DNA of 64,000 nt from Sedimentibacter sp. MB35-C1 (GCF_030913635.1 NZ_CP133188.1:124001-188000); one strand, 5' to 3'. Numbered from the stretch's first letter, positions 26,794 to 35,774 are shown. A program made the numbers and translations. The notes: generated by a model not told the origin, from the letters alone.

Positions 26794-27996
26794 TTAATCC
26801 ATCGTTTCCTTCTCAAAAAGGACCCATTCATTATTAATTAAAACAACAATATTCTCTTCAAAATGAGCATACTTTGAACCTATGCTTCCAAAGTTGGTTT
26901 GTCCTTCTTCAGTAGGTTTTTCCGACTGGTCAACCGAAGAACTGACTTCACCAATTATTGCACTTTCATCTATCTCAACAGGTATTTGTTTTCCCGTATC
27001 AAGATATAGCTCACCGTTAACCATAATCATTGGCCTTAAATCTGTAATAGCATTATTTAGTGAATCAGTTTTAGGATTTGCTATTAGACCAATTCCAACC
27101 GCTATCACAACGATAGTTGAAATAGCAACAACCCAAAATCTTGGTTTTTTATAATTTAACACATTTTTTATCCTCCACTTCACATTACCCTCGCCAAAAG
27201 CAAGAGGACTTCCATTTAAAATACGTCTTCCGGTTGCAAGTGTCAATAATGAATTAGCGTAAGATTTTTTAATATCAATATTAATTTCTTTCAATACTCG
27301 TTCGTCACAGGAAAGTTCCATATCGATACTCATTAACATGAATGCAACCCACACAAGAGGATTAAACCAGTGTATTGTCAATATTATGAAGGCTGTTATC
27401 TTAATGATGTGGTCTTTTCGATAAATGTGTGTCTGTTCATGCAAAAGAATGTATTTCCATTCTTCTTTATCTAGTCCCGCTGGCAGGTAAATTTTGGGAC
27501 TTATAATACCCAATACAAAGGGGGTTTTTAAATTATCAGCTTCATAAATATTTTGCTCAATTAATTGTGCATTTTTTAATAGCTTTTTTAGGCGAAAAAT
27601 AGAAATAAGACTATATGCAAGTAATGTAATTATACCTATCATCCAAATATGTGCACCTATTTCTATATAAATATGCATAGGGTTTACACTACCACCTATA
27701 ACCTGTGAAGGAAGTACTTCGTTAACCATCGTATCAACAGATAGTATTCCACTACTTATCAGTAGCTTTTGTTGATAAATTATATCATGAGGAATAGGAG
27801 CAGCAGTCTGCGGTAATAAACTGAATACACTCTCAAATGAAAATGGGATAACAAGGCGAAAAGCTACCACAACCCATAATGCATAGGAAATAACCTTTGG
27901 AGCTTTTTGAATCGCCAGCCTGATGAGTATAACAAAAATAATTACATAACTAGCCGTAATACTCATGTTCAAAATAGCAAGAAATAGTTCACTCAT
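26794..27996 (-). CDS. BlaR1/MecR1-like M56 membrane metallopeptidase, module 2
   Basis: 400 residues. Same plan as module 1: three helices, HEQTH at 186-190, the downstream MELSCDER glutamate, and a last helix (about 290-310). The outer tail is only about 95 residues (MIMVNGELYLDTGKQIPVEI and a C-terminal HFEENIVVLINNEWVLFEKE). There is no penicillin-binding domain. The ATG lies one base past the BlaI stop, with AAGGAGG in that gene. Confidence 0.87.
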   Translation of the reverse strand: MSELFLAILNMSITASYVIIFVILIRLAIQKAPKVISYALWVVVAFRLVIPFSFESVFSLLPQTAAPIPHDIIYQQKLLISSGILSVDTMVNEVLPSQVIGGSVNPMHIYIEIGAHIWMIGIITLLAYSLISIFRLKKLLKNAQLIEQNIYEADNLKTPFVLGIISPKIYLPAGLDKEEWKYILLHEQTHIYRKDHIIKITAFIILTIHWFNPLVWVAFMLMSIDMELSCDERVLKEINIDIKKSYANSLLTLATGRRILNGSPLAFGEGNVKWRIKNVLNYKKPRFWVVAISTIVVIAVGIGLIANPKTDSLNNAITDLRPMIMVNGELYLDTGKQIPVEIDESAIIGEVSSSVDQSEKPTEEGQTNFGSIGSKYAHFEENIVVLINNEWVLFEKETMD

Positions 27997-27997
27997 T

Positions 27998-28360
27998 TCA
28001 TACCTCCTTATGATCATCAATCAGTTTTTTCAATTCTTCTGCTTGATGATTACTTAATTTTTTACCTCCAATAAAAGCTGTCAAAAATTTAGGTAATGAC
28101 CCTCCAAAAGTATCTTCAACGAAGCGTTTACTTTGATTTGAGTAATACTCTTCCTTTGTGATTATCGATGTAACAACAGCATTTTCATTTAGAAAAATAC
28201 CTTTTTCGCATAATTTTTTAAGTACTGTATATGTTGTGGACTTTTTCCATTTCATTTCTTTTTCACATAGCTTGACAAGATCACCAGAACCTATGGGCTC
28301 ATTACGCCAAATGATATCCGCAAACTTTTCTTCACTCTCAGTAAGTTTATATTCTTTCAT
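27998..28360 (-). CDS. BlaI/MecI-family repressor, module 2
   Basis: 120 residues, clearly paralogous to module 1 (EEKFADIIWRNEPIGSGDLV; WKKSTTYTVLKKLCEKGIF; FGGSLPKFLTAFIGGKKLS). GGGAGG lies 6 bases before this ATG; an upstream in-frame ATG at 28396 overlaps the promoter and is not used. It is coupled to the protease gene. Confidence 0.9.
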   Translation of the reverse strand: MKEYKLTESEEKFADIIWRNEPIGSGDLVKLCEKEMKWKKSTTYTVLKKLCEKGIFLNENAVVTSIITKEEYYSNQSKRFVEDTFGGSLPKFLTAFIGGKKLSNHQAEELKKLIDDHKEV

Positions 28361-28399
28361 GACAAGCCTCCCTAGTCTATACAATATCGACCTCACGCT

Positions 28400-28431
28400 A
28401 TTAGTCTATCCTCTATAGACTAATATGTCAA
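28400..28431 (-). promoter_or_regulatory. BlaI operator and promoter, module 2
   Basis: ATTAGTCTAT-N5-ATAGACTAAT is a perfect 10-bp dyad (28400-28424). TTGACA (28431-28426), 17 bp and TAGACT (28408-28403) give the same promoter design as module 1, with the dyad covering spacer and -10. The half-site AGTCTA is shared with module 1, so cross-regulation is possible. Confidence 0.8.
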
Positions 28432-28439
28432 TGCTAAAT

Positions 28440-28776
28440 TTTATATTTATATTTAATTATCCTTATTATCACGTTCCGTAAATTTCTAACGAATCCTTCG
28501 CTCTCTGGTTCTTTCACTTCGAGTTCAAATTTCTGCATTTTGCTCAATGACATATATTAATTCAGTTCCTAAATCTTTATCTATTATCCTAATTGAGGAT
28601 TCTTTAATTCTATTCATTCCTAAAATAATTGAACTATTCGGTTTCCCCGAATAGTTCGCTCTTCTTCATTCTTTCCCAATTTTTTCTGCATCAGACTTAT
28701 ATCCGTATGGACTATTAACTCCAAAGAAAAATCCACCGATATTACACCAGCGGATTCGCATTTAGCATTCATATTT
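28440..28776. other. Intergenic region with possible decayed reading frames
   Basis: Short minus-strand frames look partly protein-like (LIVHTDISLMQKKLGKNEEE near 28650-28730; IKESSIRIIDKDLGTELIYV near 28560-28610), but none has a ribosome site or a recognisable fold. The TetR gene ends at the right edge; no terminator was identified for it. Confidence 0.3.
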
Positions 28777-29451
28777 TTATCTAATTCTTTTAGCTGCAAT
28801 ATATTGACCAAAATACTTCTTAAATTTTTCCAAAGCAGCTTCGATCATTTCTTGATTAACTAATTCTCCTTTAGCATATAATTCCTGGAGCAAACCTGCT
28901 GTTAAAATACCCGCAATATTATTAATATCAATCTTATCTTCTTCCTTAAAATAACCATCTTGAATACATAATTCTACAAGATAAAGAGAACGAACTTCTG
29001 TATTTGGACCATTGACAAACTTCTCAATGCGTTCATTGCGAAGATCACGATGTAGCCAATCTGGAAACGCTTCTGAAACTATCTTTAAATTTCTTTGTAT
29101 ATTACTCGATTGAGATGAAAAAAATATATATGAATATAATTGAGGATTCTGAAATGCATATCGGCAATATGTCAACCAAATTTCCATCAGATTATCGAGA
29201 CTATCAATTCTCTGCGCAAGAATATCACAGCATTCACTTAAGTAATCAGTTATACAATAGATAGATGCCCATTCTTTCAACTCATCAAAGTTATCAAAGT
29301 AGTTATATAATGTAGCACTGTTATAACCTGCTCTTTCCGAAACATTACGTATTGTTAACTGATCCACACCTTCATTTGCCATAATATTAGCTGCGGACTC
29401 TATAAAATATAACATAACTCTTTTCTTTTTTAATGTAATATTCGTTTTCAT
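28777..29451 (-). CDS. TetR-family regulator of the BCCT/cyclodeaminase locus
   Basis: 224 residues. The N-terminal helix-turn-helix is ANEGVDQLTIRNVSERAG, then YNSATLYNYFDNFDEL; the rest is an all-helical ligand domain. AAGGAAG precedes the ATG by 7 bases. A perfect ATAATCA-AA-TGATTAT palindrome lies 18 bases upstream of its ATG, and imperfect copies lie in front of both BCCT carrier genes, so it likely represses itself and the carriers. Its inducer may be the transported compound. Confidence 0.85.
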   Translation of the reverse strand: MKTNITLKKKRVMLYFIESAANIMANEGVDQLTIRNVSERAGYNSATLYNYFDNFDELKEWASIYCITDYLSECCDILAQRIDSLDNLMEIWLTYCRYAFQNPQLYSYIFFSSQSSNIQRNLKIVSEAFPDWLHRDLRNERIEKFVNGPNTEVRSLYLVELCIQDGYFKEEDKIDINNIAGILTAGLLQELYAKGELVNQEMIEAALEKFKKYFGQYIAAKRIR

Positions 29452-29468
29452 TACTAATCTTCCTTATT

Positions 29469-29484
29469 ATAATCAAATGATTAT
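29469..29484 (-). promoter_or_regulatory. TetR operator (perfect palindrome)
   Basis: ATAATCAAATGATTAT is a 16-bp perfect palindrome about 18 bases before the TetR start. Related sites occur at 32370-32385, 32389-32404, 34237-34252 and 34256-34271. Confidence 0.65.
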
Positions 29485-29550
29485 TTTTTATAAAACTATC
29501 ATATCACTAAACTGCAGATTTAATCAACAATAATTTAACTTGCATAATTT

Positions 29551-29589
29551 AAAAAATACCTTCAAGGCTTATTATTAAACCTTGAAGGT
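29551..29589 (-). terminator. Terminator after the cyclodeaminase-family gene
   Basis: ACCTTCAAGG and CCTTGAAGGT form a perfect 10-bp stem, followed on the minus strand by a T run (29556-29551). Confidence 0.88.
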
Positions 29590-29617
29590 GAGATATATTT
29601 AAATTTACGAGAACTAA

Positions 29618-30583
29618 TTACTTACAAGCTTCATATGTTGCTATAGCCATAGATACATCTAGTACGCAAGATCCAACACTTTCATATAGAGTGATTTCTT
29701 CATCATTTTCACGAGCTTTAACATTGCCAACAAGGCAATCACCTACAGATCCAACGACTTTTTCTTTAGAAACTACTCCCTTTTCTACAGGAATTAGGAT
29801 ATCTCCTGCAGCTTCCCAAAGTCCTTCAACATGTTCTGTAATGATGCGCGCTGCTTTTACAACTGTTTCTTCATCAATTTCTTGCATAAATGGTGTAAAA
29901 GAGCCTATGGCATTGACATGAGTACCAGGTTTTAATTCAGAGCCATTAAATACTGGGGTAAGGGAAGGTGTGCATGTGCAAATAATATCAGAATTAGATA
30001 CCAATTCACTAGCTGATTTACATTTTATGATTATGTACGGTTTATTTTGAACTTTTGCGATTCTCTCTGCAAATTTATCCACTCTATCAGGAAGTGAATC
30101 ATAAATTCTTAACTCTGTAAGTTCTCTAACTTCCTGTACAGCAAGAACCTGCGTATAGGCTTGTTCACCAGTTCCGATTACACCCAAACAATGAGCATCT
30201 TTTCTAGCCATTACATCTGTGGCAACACCAGCACTACCACCAGTCTTAATTGCAGTTAGATAATTTGCATTGATTAAAGCAACCTGTTCTCCAGTTTCGG
30301 CAGAATAAAGACTAATTTTAGAAATTACGCTTGGCAGTCCCTTTGTAATATTGTCTTTAAATACTGCAGAAAACTTAGATCCAAAGAATGGAACATCTAA
30401 ACAATTTGCCACTAGCCATTGACCACAATTTTCTTCTCCTCGGATTGGTCCAACAACCCTACCTGGTGCATATCTTTTTCCTTCTGCAGAAGCCTTGTAT
30501 GCTTCTCTTATAGTTTCAAGAGCCAGACTCATATTCATTGTTTCTTTAACTTGTTCCTCATAAATAAATACCATTTTTTCCAT
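29618..30583 (-). CDS. Ornithine cyclodeaminase / mu-crystallin family enzyme
   Basis: 321 residues. The N-terminal part binds substrate (EGKRYAPGRVVGP; GQWLVANC; FGSKFSAVF with the conserved lysine). A Rossmann dinucleotide site follows at GVIGTGEQAYTQVLA, then NAIGSFTPFMQEID, the usual GS(F/Y)xPxMxE signature. Family reactions include ornithine to proline, ketimine or imino-acid reduction and alanine dehydrogenation. The substrate here is not defined by sequence. AGGAGG lies 7 bases before the ATG. It follows a BCCT carrier gene by about 190 bases on the same strand, so it may act on the imported compound. Confidence 0.83.
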   Translation of the reverse strand: MEKMVFIYEEQVKETMNMSLALETIREAYKASAEGKRYAPGRVVGPIRGEENCGQWLVANCLDVPFFGSKFSAVFKDNITKGLPSVISKISLYSAETGEQVALINANYLTAIKTGGSAGVATDVMARKDAHCLGVIGTGEQAYTQVLAVQEVRELTELRIYDSLPDRVDKFAERIAKVQNKPYIIIKCKSASELVSNSDIICTCTPSLTPVFNGSELKPGTHVNAIGSFTPFMQEIDEETVVKAARIITEHVEGLWEAAGDILIPVEKGVVSKEKVVGSVGDCLVGNVKARENDEEITLYESVGSCVLDVSMAIATYEACK

Positions 30584-30772
30584 TTATAAGCCTCCTAGTA
30601 TAATTAATGTCGTAGCCACTAATGGCTATGCAGTTAATACATTTTTATTATCTAATAACAGAAGAAGGAGTTCTTCCTTCTCCAGATGTTACTTTTCTAT
30701 TTCAACAAATTATCAATATTATTTTATTTCACTGTTAATATTTCTTATCTAGGTTTCATTATCCCATTCAAC

Positions 30773-32314
30773 CTATTCATTATCAATTCTTAATAATACA
30801 TTATTATACAAAAGCTTTCCAGCTTTAAGTACACTCGGAATTAGTGCAACATAGAAGAAGATTAAAGGTAACCCGCAAATTACAATAAAATTTTGCATAG
30901 CACTCATTGCATCATTTCCACCAATTATTACCAAAGCTGCTGCTACAGCGCCTAGAAGAGCTGCAAAAAGAGCACGAATCCATGGATACGGTTCTTCCAT
31001 ACGAGTAGTTTGTACAGCCATACTGTACGCAGCTCCTGCTCCTGTTGTCACTAGGAATAATACAATCAAACTAAGAGCTAGCGGTATCATAAAGAATGAA
31101 CCCGGAATATGCTGTAGCAAACTTATTAATACACTAGGTAACCCTGCCGAATTAAGCGATTCTGAAAGAACTCCTGGATTTAACATTTCAAAACCAATTG
31201 CAGAGCCACCAAAAATAGCAAACCAAATTCCTGTAATAAGTGGACATACAACTGCTATACCAAGTAATATCTGGCGTAAAGAACGTCCTTTTGACATGCT
31301 TAAGGTTAACACTGCCATTGATGGCCCATAAGCAAGGAACCAAATTTGATAGAAGACTGTCCATCCACCCATCCATGCGATATCTAATCTAGAAAAGGAC
31401 ATAATGAAGAAATTCTGAATAAAAATTCCAAGACTATTTACATAATTGTCAACTACAAACATTCCAGTACAAAGAAGTAAAATAGATACAGCAAATATCG
31501 CTCCTAAATATATTGTCGCTTTAGAAAGATAATCCATACCCTTTTTAAGCCCTGTAGCCGCACCAAATATAAATGCTACTGCTGCAATCAGAATAACCAC
31601 TATTTGTGTCATAACTGTATTCGGAATGCCCCATACAGCATTTAAAGCAAATGCAATCTGAAGTCCAAGGAAGCCTGTTGGCCCAATTGTCCCTGCAGCA
31701 ACACCAATTAAAGCAAAAATGTCAAAAGCTTTACCTGCAACACCATTTGCTGCTTTTTCACCACCAATTAGATAAAGCATAGAGCTTGGTCTATTTGGGA
31801 GTCCTTTCTCATAAATTACATAAGCTAAAAGTGGAATACAGAAAGCTGTTGCTCCCCATACCAAATACCCCCAATTAAATGCACCTTGAGCTAAAGCATA
31901 GCCAGCTGCTGTAAATGTTCCTGCTTCAACACCTTCAAAATGTGGGGGTACATTTACAAAATGATAAAATGGTTCTGCTGCTGCATAAAAAACACCACCA
32001 CCGGCAAGCATTGTTGTAATGATAATTGCATACCAGCTAAATGTATTAGTTTCTACTTTTGCATCTTTCCCACCAATTCTTATATTTCCGAATTTTGAAA
32101 TTGCTATAAATAACGCTATCAACCAAAAACTTACCATCATCAGCTGTATAAATCCGCCAAAGTAATTAGCAACAACATTAAATCCATTGGAAATGACTCC
32201 GTATGTAGCTTCACCATTAACTAATGAACATATTACGAATAGAATTAAAAATCCTGCCAAAATTCCAAATCGTAACCACTCAATGTTTCCCTTTTTCATT
32301 TCACTTTTTTCCAT
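30773..32314 (-). CDS. BCCT-family transporter, copy 1
   Basis: 513 residues with about 12 membrane helices. BCCT carriers import betaine, carnitine, choline or similar compounds. The core is recognisable (TMLAGGGVFYAAAEPFYHF and WTVFYQIWFLAYGPSMAV), but the usual aromatic-rich helix 8 pattern WWxxW(A/S)PFVG is replaced by FYQIWFLAYGPSMA. The substrate pocket is therefore atypical. AAGGAGG precedes the ATG by 5 bases. It is a tandem duplicate of the next gene, with the promoter region also copied. Likely controlled by the nearby TetR protein. Confidence 0.88.
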   Translation of the reverse strand: MEKSEMKKGNIEWLRFGILAGFLILFVICSLVNGEATYGVISNGFNVVANYFGGFIQLMMVSFWLIALFIAISKFGNIRIGGKDAKVETNTFSWYAIIITTMLAGGGVFYAAAEPFYHFVNVPPHFEGVEAGTFTAAGYALAQGAFNWGYLVWGATAFCIPLLAYVIYEKGLPNRPSSMLYLIGGEKAANGVAGKAFDIFALIGVAAGTIGPTGFLGLQIAFALNAVWGIPNTVMTQIVVILIAAVAFIFGAATGLKKGMDYLSKATIYLGAIFAVSILLLCTGMFVVDNYVNSLGIFIQNFFIMSFSRLDIAWMGGWTVFYQIWFLAYGPSMAVLTLSMSKGRSLRQILLGIAVVCPLITGIWFAIFGGSAIGFEMLNPGVLSESLNSAGLPSVLISLLQHIPGSFFMIPLALSLIVLFLVTTGAGAAYSMAVQTTRMEEPYPWIRALFAALLGAVAAALVIIGGNDAMSAMQNFIVICGLPLIFFYVALIPSVLKAGKLLYNNVLLRIDNE

Positions 32315-32369
32315 TTTTGCCTCCTTAAATGTATGATTGGTAATAATTTCAAGTTATAACTTTCACAAA

Positions 32370-32404
32370 ATAATCGATTGATTACATTCTAATCACTTGA
32401 TTGC
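32370..32404 (-). promoter_or_regulatory. TetR-type operator pair before BCCT copy 1
   Basis: ATAATCGATTGATTAC and CTAATCACTTGATTGC are 19 bp apart. Both match the TetR palindrome imperfectly. They lie about 55-90 bases before the carrier ATG, where a promoter should be. Confidence 0.55.
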
Positions 32405-32540
32405 TTTTTGTCAATAGGCTTTATTTATTTTTTTAAACAATTTTTGCACTTCCATTCTTTTCTTCAAATAAACTAGTCTGGACATTTTTTTCATGTGTTC
32501 AATTTTAAAAATAAACCTTCAAACCTTTTATTGATAACAT

Positions 32541-32571
32541 CAAAAAAGTTCATCCATAATAAGACGAACTT
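32541..32571 (-). terminator. Terminator after BCCT copy 2
   Basis: AAGTTCGTC pairs with GATGAACTT (one G-U), loop TTATTATG, then TTTTTTG on the minus strand. A duplicate stands at 34405-34435. Confidence 0.83.
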
Positions 32572-32619
32572 CGATTAAGATTATATTTTAATAATTTTCA
32601 ATTAGAACCGATAAAGAAA

Positions 32620-34179
32620 TTACTCTTCTGTTTCTAGTATCCCTTCCTCAACTCTCAGTTGCTTGTTTTGATATAGCAACCTAGCTGCTTTAAAAACACT
32701 TGGAATTAACATAATATAAAATACAATAAGCGGTAATCCACATATAACTATAAAGTTCTGCATAGCGCTCATTGCATCATTTCCTCCAATAAGAACTAAA
32801 GCTGCAGCTGAAGCACCTAGTAGAATTGCTAATAGGGCTCGAATCCATGCATATGGCACATCCATATTAGTGACCTGAACAGACATACTGTATGCAGCTC
32901 CAGAGCCTGTCGTGACAAGAAATAATGTAATTAATATTAAGGCTAAAGGAATCATAATGTAAGAATGGGGTAACTGTTGAAGCAAGGTAATAAGAACACT
33001 TGGTAACCCATCTGTGTTCATAACAGTTGATAATATTCCAGCGTTTTGCATTTCAAATCCTATTGCGACTCCACCAAAAATCGAGAACCACACACCCGCA
33101 ATCATTGGACAGATTACTCCAATTCCAATCATCACTTCTCTTAATGTACGCCCTTTAGACATACTTAATGCTAATACCGCCATAGATGGCCCGTATGCCA
33201 GGAACCAAATCTGATAGAAAATTGTCCAACTACCTAACCAAGTAGGGTCTACTCTTGTAAATGCCATAACAAAAAAATTATGCATAAACACACCTAGACT
33301 ATTGATATAGGAATCAAATACAAACATTCCACATCCTAAAGTCAAAATGCCCGCAGCAAAAACTACTCCTAGATACACTGTTGCCCTCGATAATAAATCA
33401 ATACCTTTCTTCAAGCCTGTCGCTGCACCAATTACAAATGTAATGGAAGCTACTAAAATAACAACAATTTGTGTTAATGCTGTATTTGGAATTCCCCACA
33501 CCGCATTTAGCGCAAAGGCAATTTGTAGCCCTAGAAATCCTGTAGGTCCAATCGTTCCAGCTGCAACACCAATTAAAGAAAATATATCAAAAGCCTTACC
33601 TAATACACCATTAGTTACTTTTTCGCCACTGATTAACCAGAGCATAGAACTTGGCCTATTTGGTAAACCCTTTTCATAGATAACATAAGCTAATAGTGGA
33701 ATACAGAAAGCTGTTGCCCCCCATACCAAATATCCCCAATTAAATGCACTTTGAGCTAAAGCATATCCTACTGCTTTTGTTGTTGCAGACTCTATTCCAT
33801 TAAAATGCGGAGGCAAATTTATAAAATGATAAAATGGCTCTGCTGTTGCGTAAAACACTCCTCCACCTGCAAGCATTGTTGTAATGATAACAGCATACCA
33901 ACTAAAGGTATTTGTTTCTTTCTTTGAATCTTTGCCGCCAATACGAATATTTCCAAATTTTGATATTGCAACATAAAGTGCAATCACCCATAAGAGAAAC
34001 ATCAAAATTTGTGTAAGGCCACCTAGATTTGTTGAAATAAAGTTAAACCCTACGATAATCGCTTTGTAGGTAGTACTACCATTTATTAGAGAACCTAGAA
34101 TAAACAAGATTAAAAAAACTGTAAGAATACCAAATCGCAACCACTCAATTTTCCCCTTTTTTGTCTCAATTTTTGCCAT
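32620..34179 (-). CDS. BCCT-family transporter, copy 2
   Basis: 519 residues, closely similar to copy 1 over its length, with the same atypical helix 8 (WTIFYQIWFLAYGPSMAVLA). The main differences are at the C-terminus, where this copy has a longer acidic tail (EEGILETEE). GAGGAGG lies 6 bases before this ATG; an ATG five codons upstream overlaps it. Having two carriers suggests different affinity or substrate range for related compounds. Confidence 0.88.
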   Translation of the reverse strand: MAKIETKKGKIEWLRFGILTVFLILFILGSLINGSTTYKAIIVGFNFISTNLGGLTQILMFLLWVIALYVAISKFGNIRIGGKDSKKETNTFSWYAVIITTMLAGGGVFYATAEPFYHFINLPPHFNGIESATTKAVGYALAQSAFNWGYLVWGATAFCIPLLAYVIYEKGLPNRPSSMLWLISGEKVTNGVLGKAFDIFSLIGVAAGTIGPTGFLGLQIAFALNAVWGIPNTALTQIVVILVASITFVIGAATGLKKGIDLLSRATVYLGVVFAAGILTLGCGMFVFDSYINSLGVFMHNFFVMAFTRVDPTWLGSWTIFYQIWFLAYGPSMAVLALSMSKGRTLREVMIGIGVICPMIAGVWFSIFGGVAIGFEMQNAGILSTVMNTDGLPSVLITLLQQLPHSYIMIPLALILITLFLVTTGSGAAYSMSVQVTNMDVPYAWIRALLAILLGASAAALVLIGGNDAMSAMQNFIVICGLPLIVFYIMLIPSVFKAARLLYQNKQLRVEEGILETEE

Positions 34180-34236
34180 TTTTTGCCTCCTCAAATGTAT
34201 GAATTATTAATAATGTTAAGTTATAACTTTCACAAA

Positions 34237-34271
34237 ATAATCAATTGGTTATATTTTAATCATTAGATCTT
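34237..34271 (-). promoter_or_regulatory. TetR-type operator pair before BCCT copy 2
   Basis: ATAATCAATTGGTTAT (34237-34252) is a good palindrome match; TTAATCATTAGATC (34257 on) is a weak one. Spacing is the same as before copy 1. Confidence 0.5.
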
Positions 34272-34404
34272 TTTTTGTCAATAGACTTTGATTATTTTTT
34301 TAACAATTTTTACACTTCCATTCTTTTCTTCAAACAAATTAGCCTAGACTTTTTTCATGTATTTAATCTTATAAATAAACCTTCAAGTCAATTTTTGATA
34401 ACAT

Positions 34405-34435
34405 CAAAAAAGTTCATCCATAATAAGATGAACTT
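34405..34435 (-). terminator. Terminator copy upstream of BCCT copy 2
   Basis: AAGTTCATC and GATGAACTT form a perfect 9-bp stem, then TTTTTTGATG on the minus strand. It lies about 120 bases past the MGMT-type gene and is the duplicate of 32541-32571, 1864 bp away. Confidence 0.8.
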
Positions 34436-34554
34436 CGATTTAGATTATATTTTAATAATTTTCATTTTACTTCTTTACGAAATCAGAATATTTACCGATT
34501 CACTATATGTAATTAACAATAAGAAAAGTCAATAATCATCTCTAAGTTTTACTG

Positions 34555-34863
34555 TCAGCAGTCCCATTGACATTTCTTTAAGTCAACATGGGTTTCATCT
34601 TTTAGAGGAATACCCTCGTTGCGAAGCAATGCACCTTGTTCAACCCATCCTGGCGCTAGTCTACCAGCATGATTAACTACTCTATGACAAGGATAGTCTC
34701 CATAACATTCTGCCCTGCTGAGTACTTTTCCAACAAGTCTTGCATTTTTATCTCTTCCAATTAGCCTTGCTATTTGTCCATATGTAGCAACACTACCCTC
34801 CGGAATTTCCTCTACAACGGAAAGAATCTCATAAATCAAATCTTCTTCTAACACTCGCTTCAT
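34555..34863 (-). CDS. MGMT-fold DNA-binding protein (short alkyltransferase-like)
   Basis: 102 residues matching the C-terminal domain of O6-alkylguanine-DNA alkyltransferase: EEIPEGSVATYGQIARLIGR, the arginine finger region ARLVGKVLSRA, and the active-site loop YPCHRVVN with C59. Short stand-alone homologues (ATL proteins) usually have tryptophan in place of this cysteine; here it is kept, so it might still accept alkyl groups. It probably recognises O6-alkylguanine in DNA. It ends in a short Cys-containing tail (KKCQWDC). No operon partner. Confidence 0.83.
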   Translation of the reverse strand: MKRVLEEDLIYEILSVVEEIPEGSVATYGQIARLIGRDKNARLVGKVLSRAECYGDYPCHRVVNHAGRLAPGWVEQGALLRNEGIPLKDETHVDLKKCQWDC

Positions 34864-35024
34864 AGTACCTCTCTATCTTCTTTATGTGCTTTTTCATGCA
34901 ATTCAGATATCCTTTTGGCATAAGCTCATATTTCTTGAAAATTCTCTTCAAAATTCGTTTTACGAAGGACTCGATTGGCTGCCGACCAAGCTGAACTATT
35001 CTGAGTTCCTCTGTTTCCTGTTCT

Positions 35025-35774
35025 CTAAATTGTATCTATAAGTGCATGTAATAGTATACATGGTGTTAATGACTTTGTTTGAATACATATTTTCCCAAAT
35101 ATAAATCCTATAAACATTTGAATGCAAGTTGATAGAAGTATGCCTATAGATATTTCTTTATAACCAACAATATGAACTATACCAAAAATAATAGATTGAA
35201 TTATATTTGCTTTATCTTCTCTTATATGAAATGCAAGCAGCCCATTTATGAAAAGACCCCTAAAAAGTACTTCCTCTATTATACTTGGATAAAATAATTT
35301 CTGTATGAAATTTTTGATATAAAAGCTAATCGTATTGCTCTCCGTTTGCAAGTCAACAATTGTTACTGACTCCAACAAAATAAATATCATTATAACTATA
35401 AAAAAACTTTTAGTAGTAATAGCCCAGTTGAAATCGTTCAGCCTAACTTTAAATAAATATCCTAATAAAATAGTCATTGTCAATGGCACTTGAAATAACA
35501 GTCTCAATTGATTAAGCGTATAGTGATCTGTATTCACTAAATTAGCAATAATCTGAATAATCATATATGCAATAAAAACTAAAATAAATGCATATAAAAA
35601 TTTTTTTTCCTTCTTTATTTCGACTTTATAATTTGTTAATTGATTCTCGAAAACAATTAATACCATTAAAGATAATATGAATGAGAATACATACTTTGTA
35701 CGAACCAAAAAAATGAGAATCATGCATACGCAAAGGAAAGCCAATTCCATGAATGACAACCTTTTAATTTTCAT
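35025..35774 (-). CDS. CPBP-family intramembrane glutamic protease (Abi)
   Basis: 250 residues with about seven helices. Motif 1 is EEVLFRG (E167, E168, R172), motif 2 is FGIVHIVGY (H201), and motif 3 is near the end (LLHALIDTI). These are the catalytic elements of CAAX/bacteriocin-processing proteases, which cleave within or near the membrane. The substrate is unknown; possible roles include bacteriocin self-immunity. I start at the ATG with GGGAG 5 bases upstream; a GTG four codons earlier is possible. Confidence 0.83.
   Translation of the reverse strand: MKIKRLSFMELAFLCVCMILIFLVRTKYVFSFILSLMVLIVFENQLTNYKVEIKKEKKFLYAFILVFIAYMIIQIIANLVNTDHYTLNQLRLLFQVPLTMTILLGYLFKVRLNDFNWAITTKSFFIVIMIFILLESVTIVDLQTESNTISFYIKNFIQKLFYPSIIEEVLFRGLFINGLLAFHIREDKANIIQSIIFGIVHIVGYKEISIGILLSTCIQMFIGFIFGKICIQTKSLTPCILLHALIDTI

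Larger units (their letters stand above)
30773..34440 (-). repeat. Tandem duplication (about 1.86-kb unit)
   Basis: The unit comprises terminator, leader with operators, and BCCT gene. Start codons are 1865 bp apart and terminators 1864 bp apart, and the leaders align over nearly 280 bp. This shows that one event copied gene plus control region. Confidence 0.8.

Noticed and set aside
28620-28811. 63-codon minus-strand frame after the TetR gene
   Set aside because: It overlaps the TetR end in another frame and lacks a ribosome site. It is noted only as part of the intergenic region.
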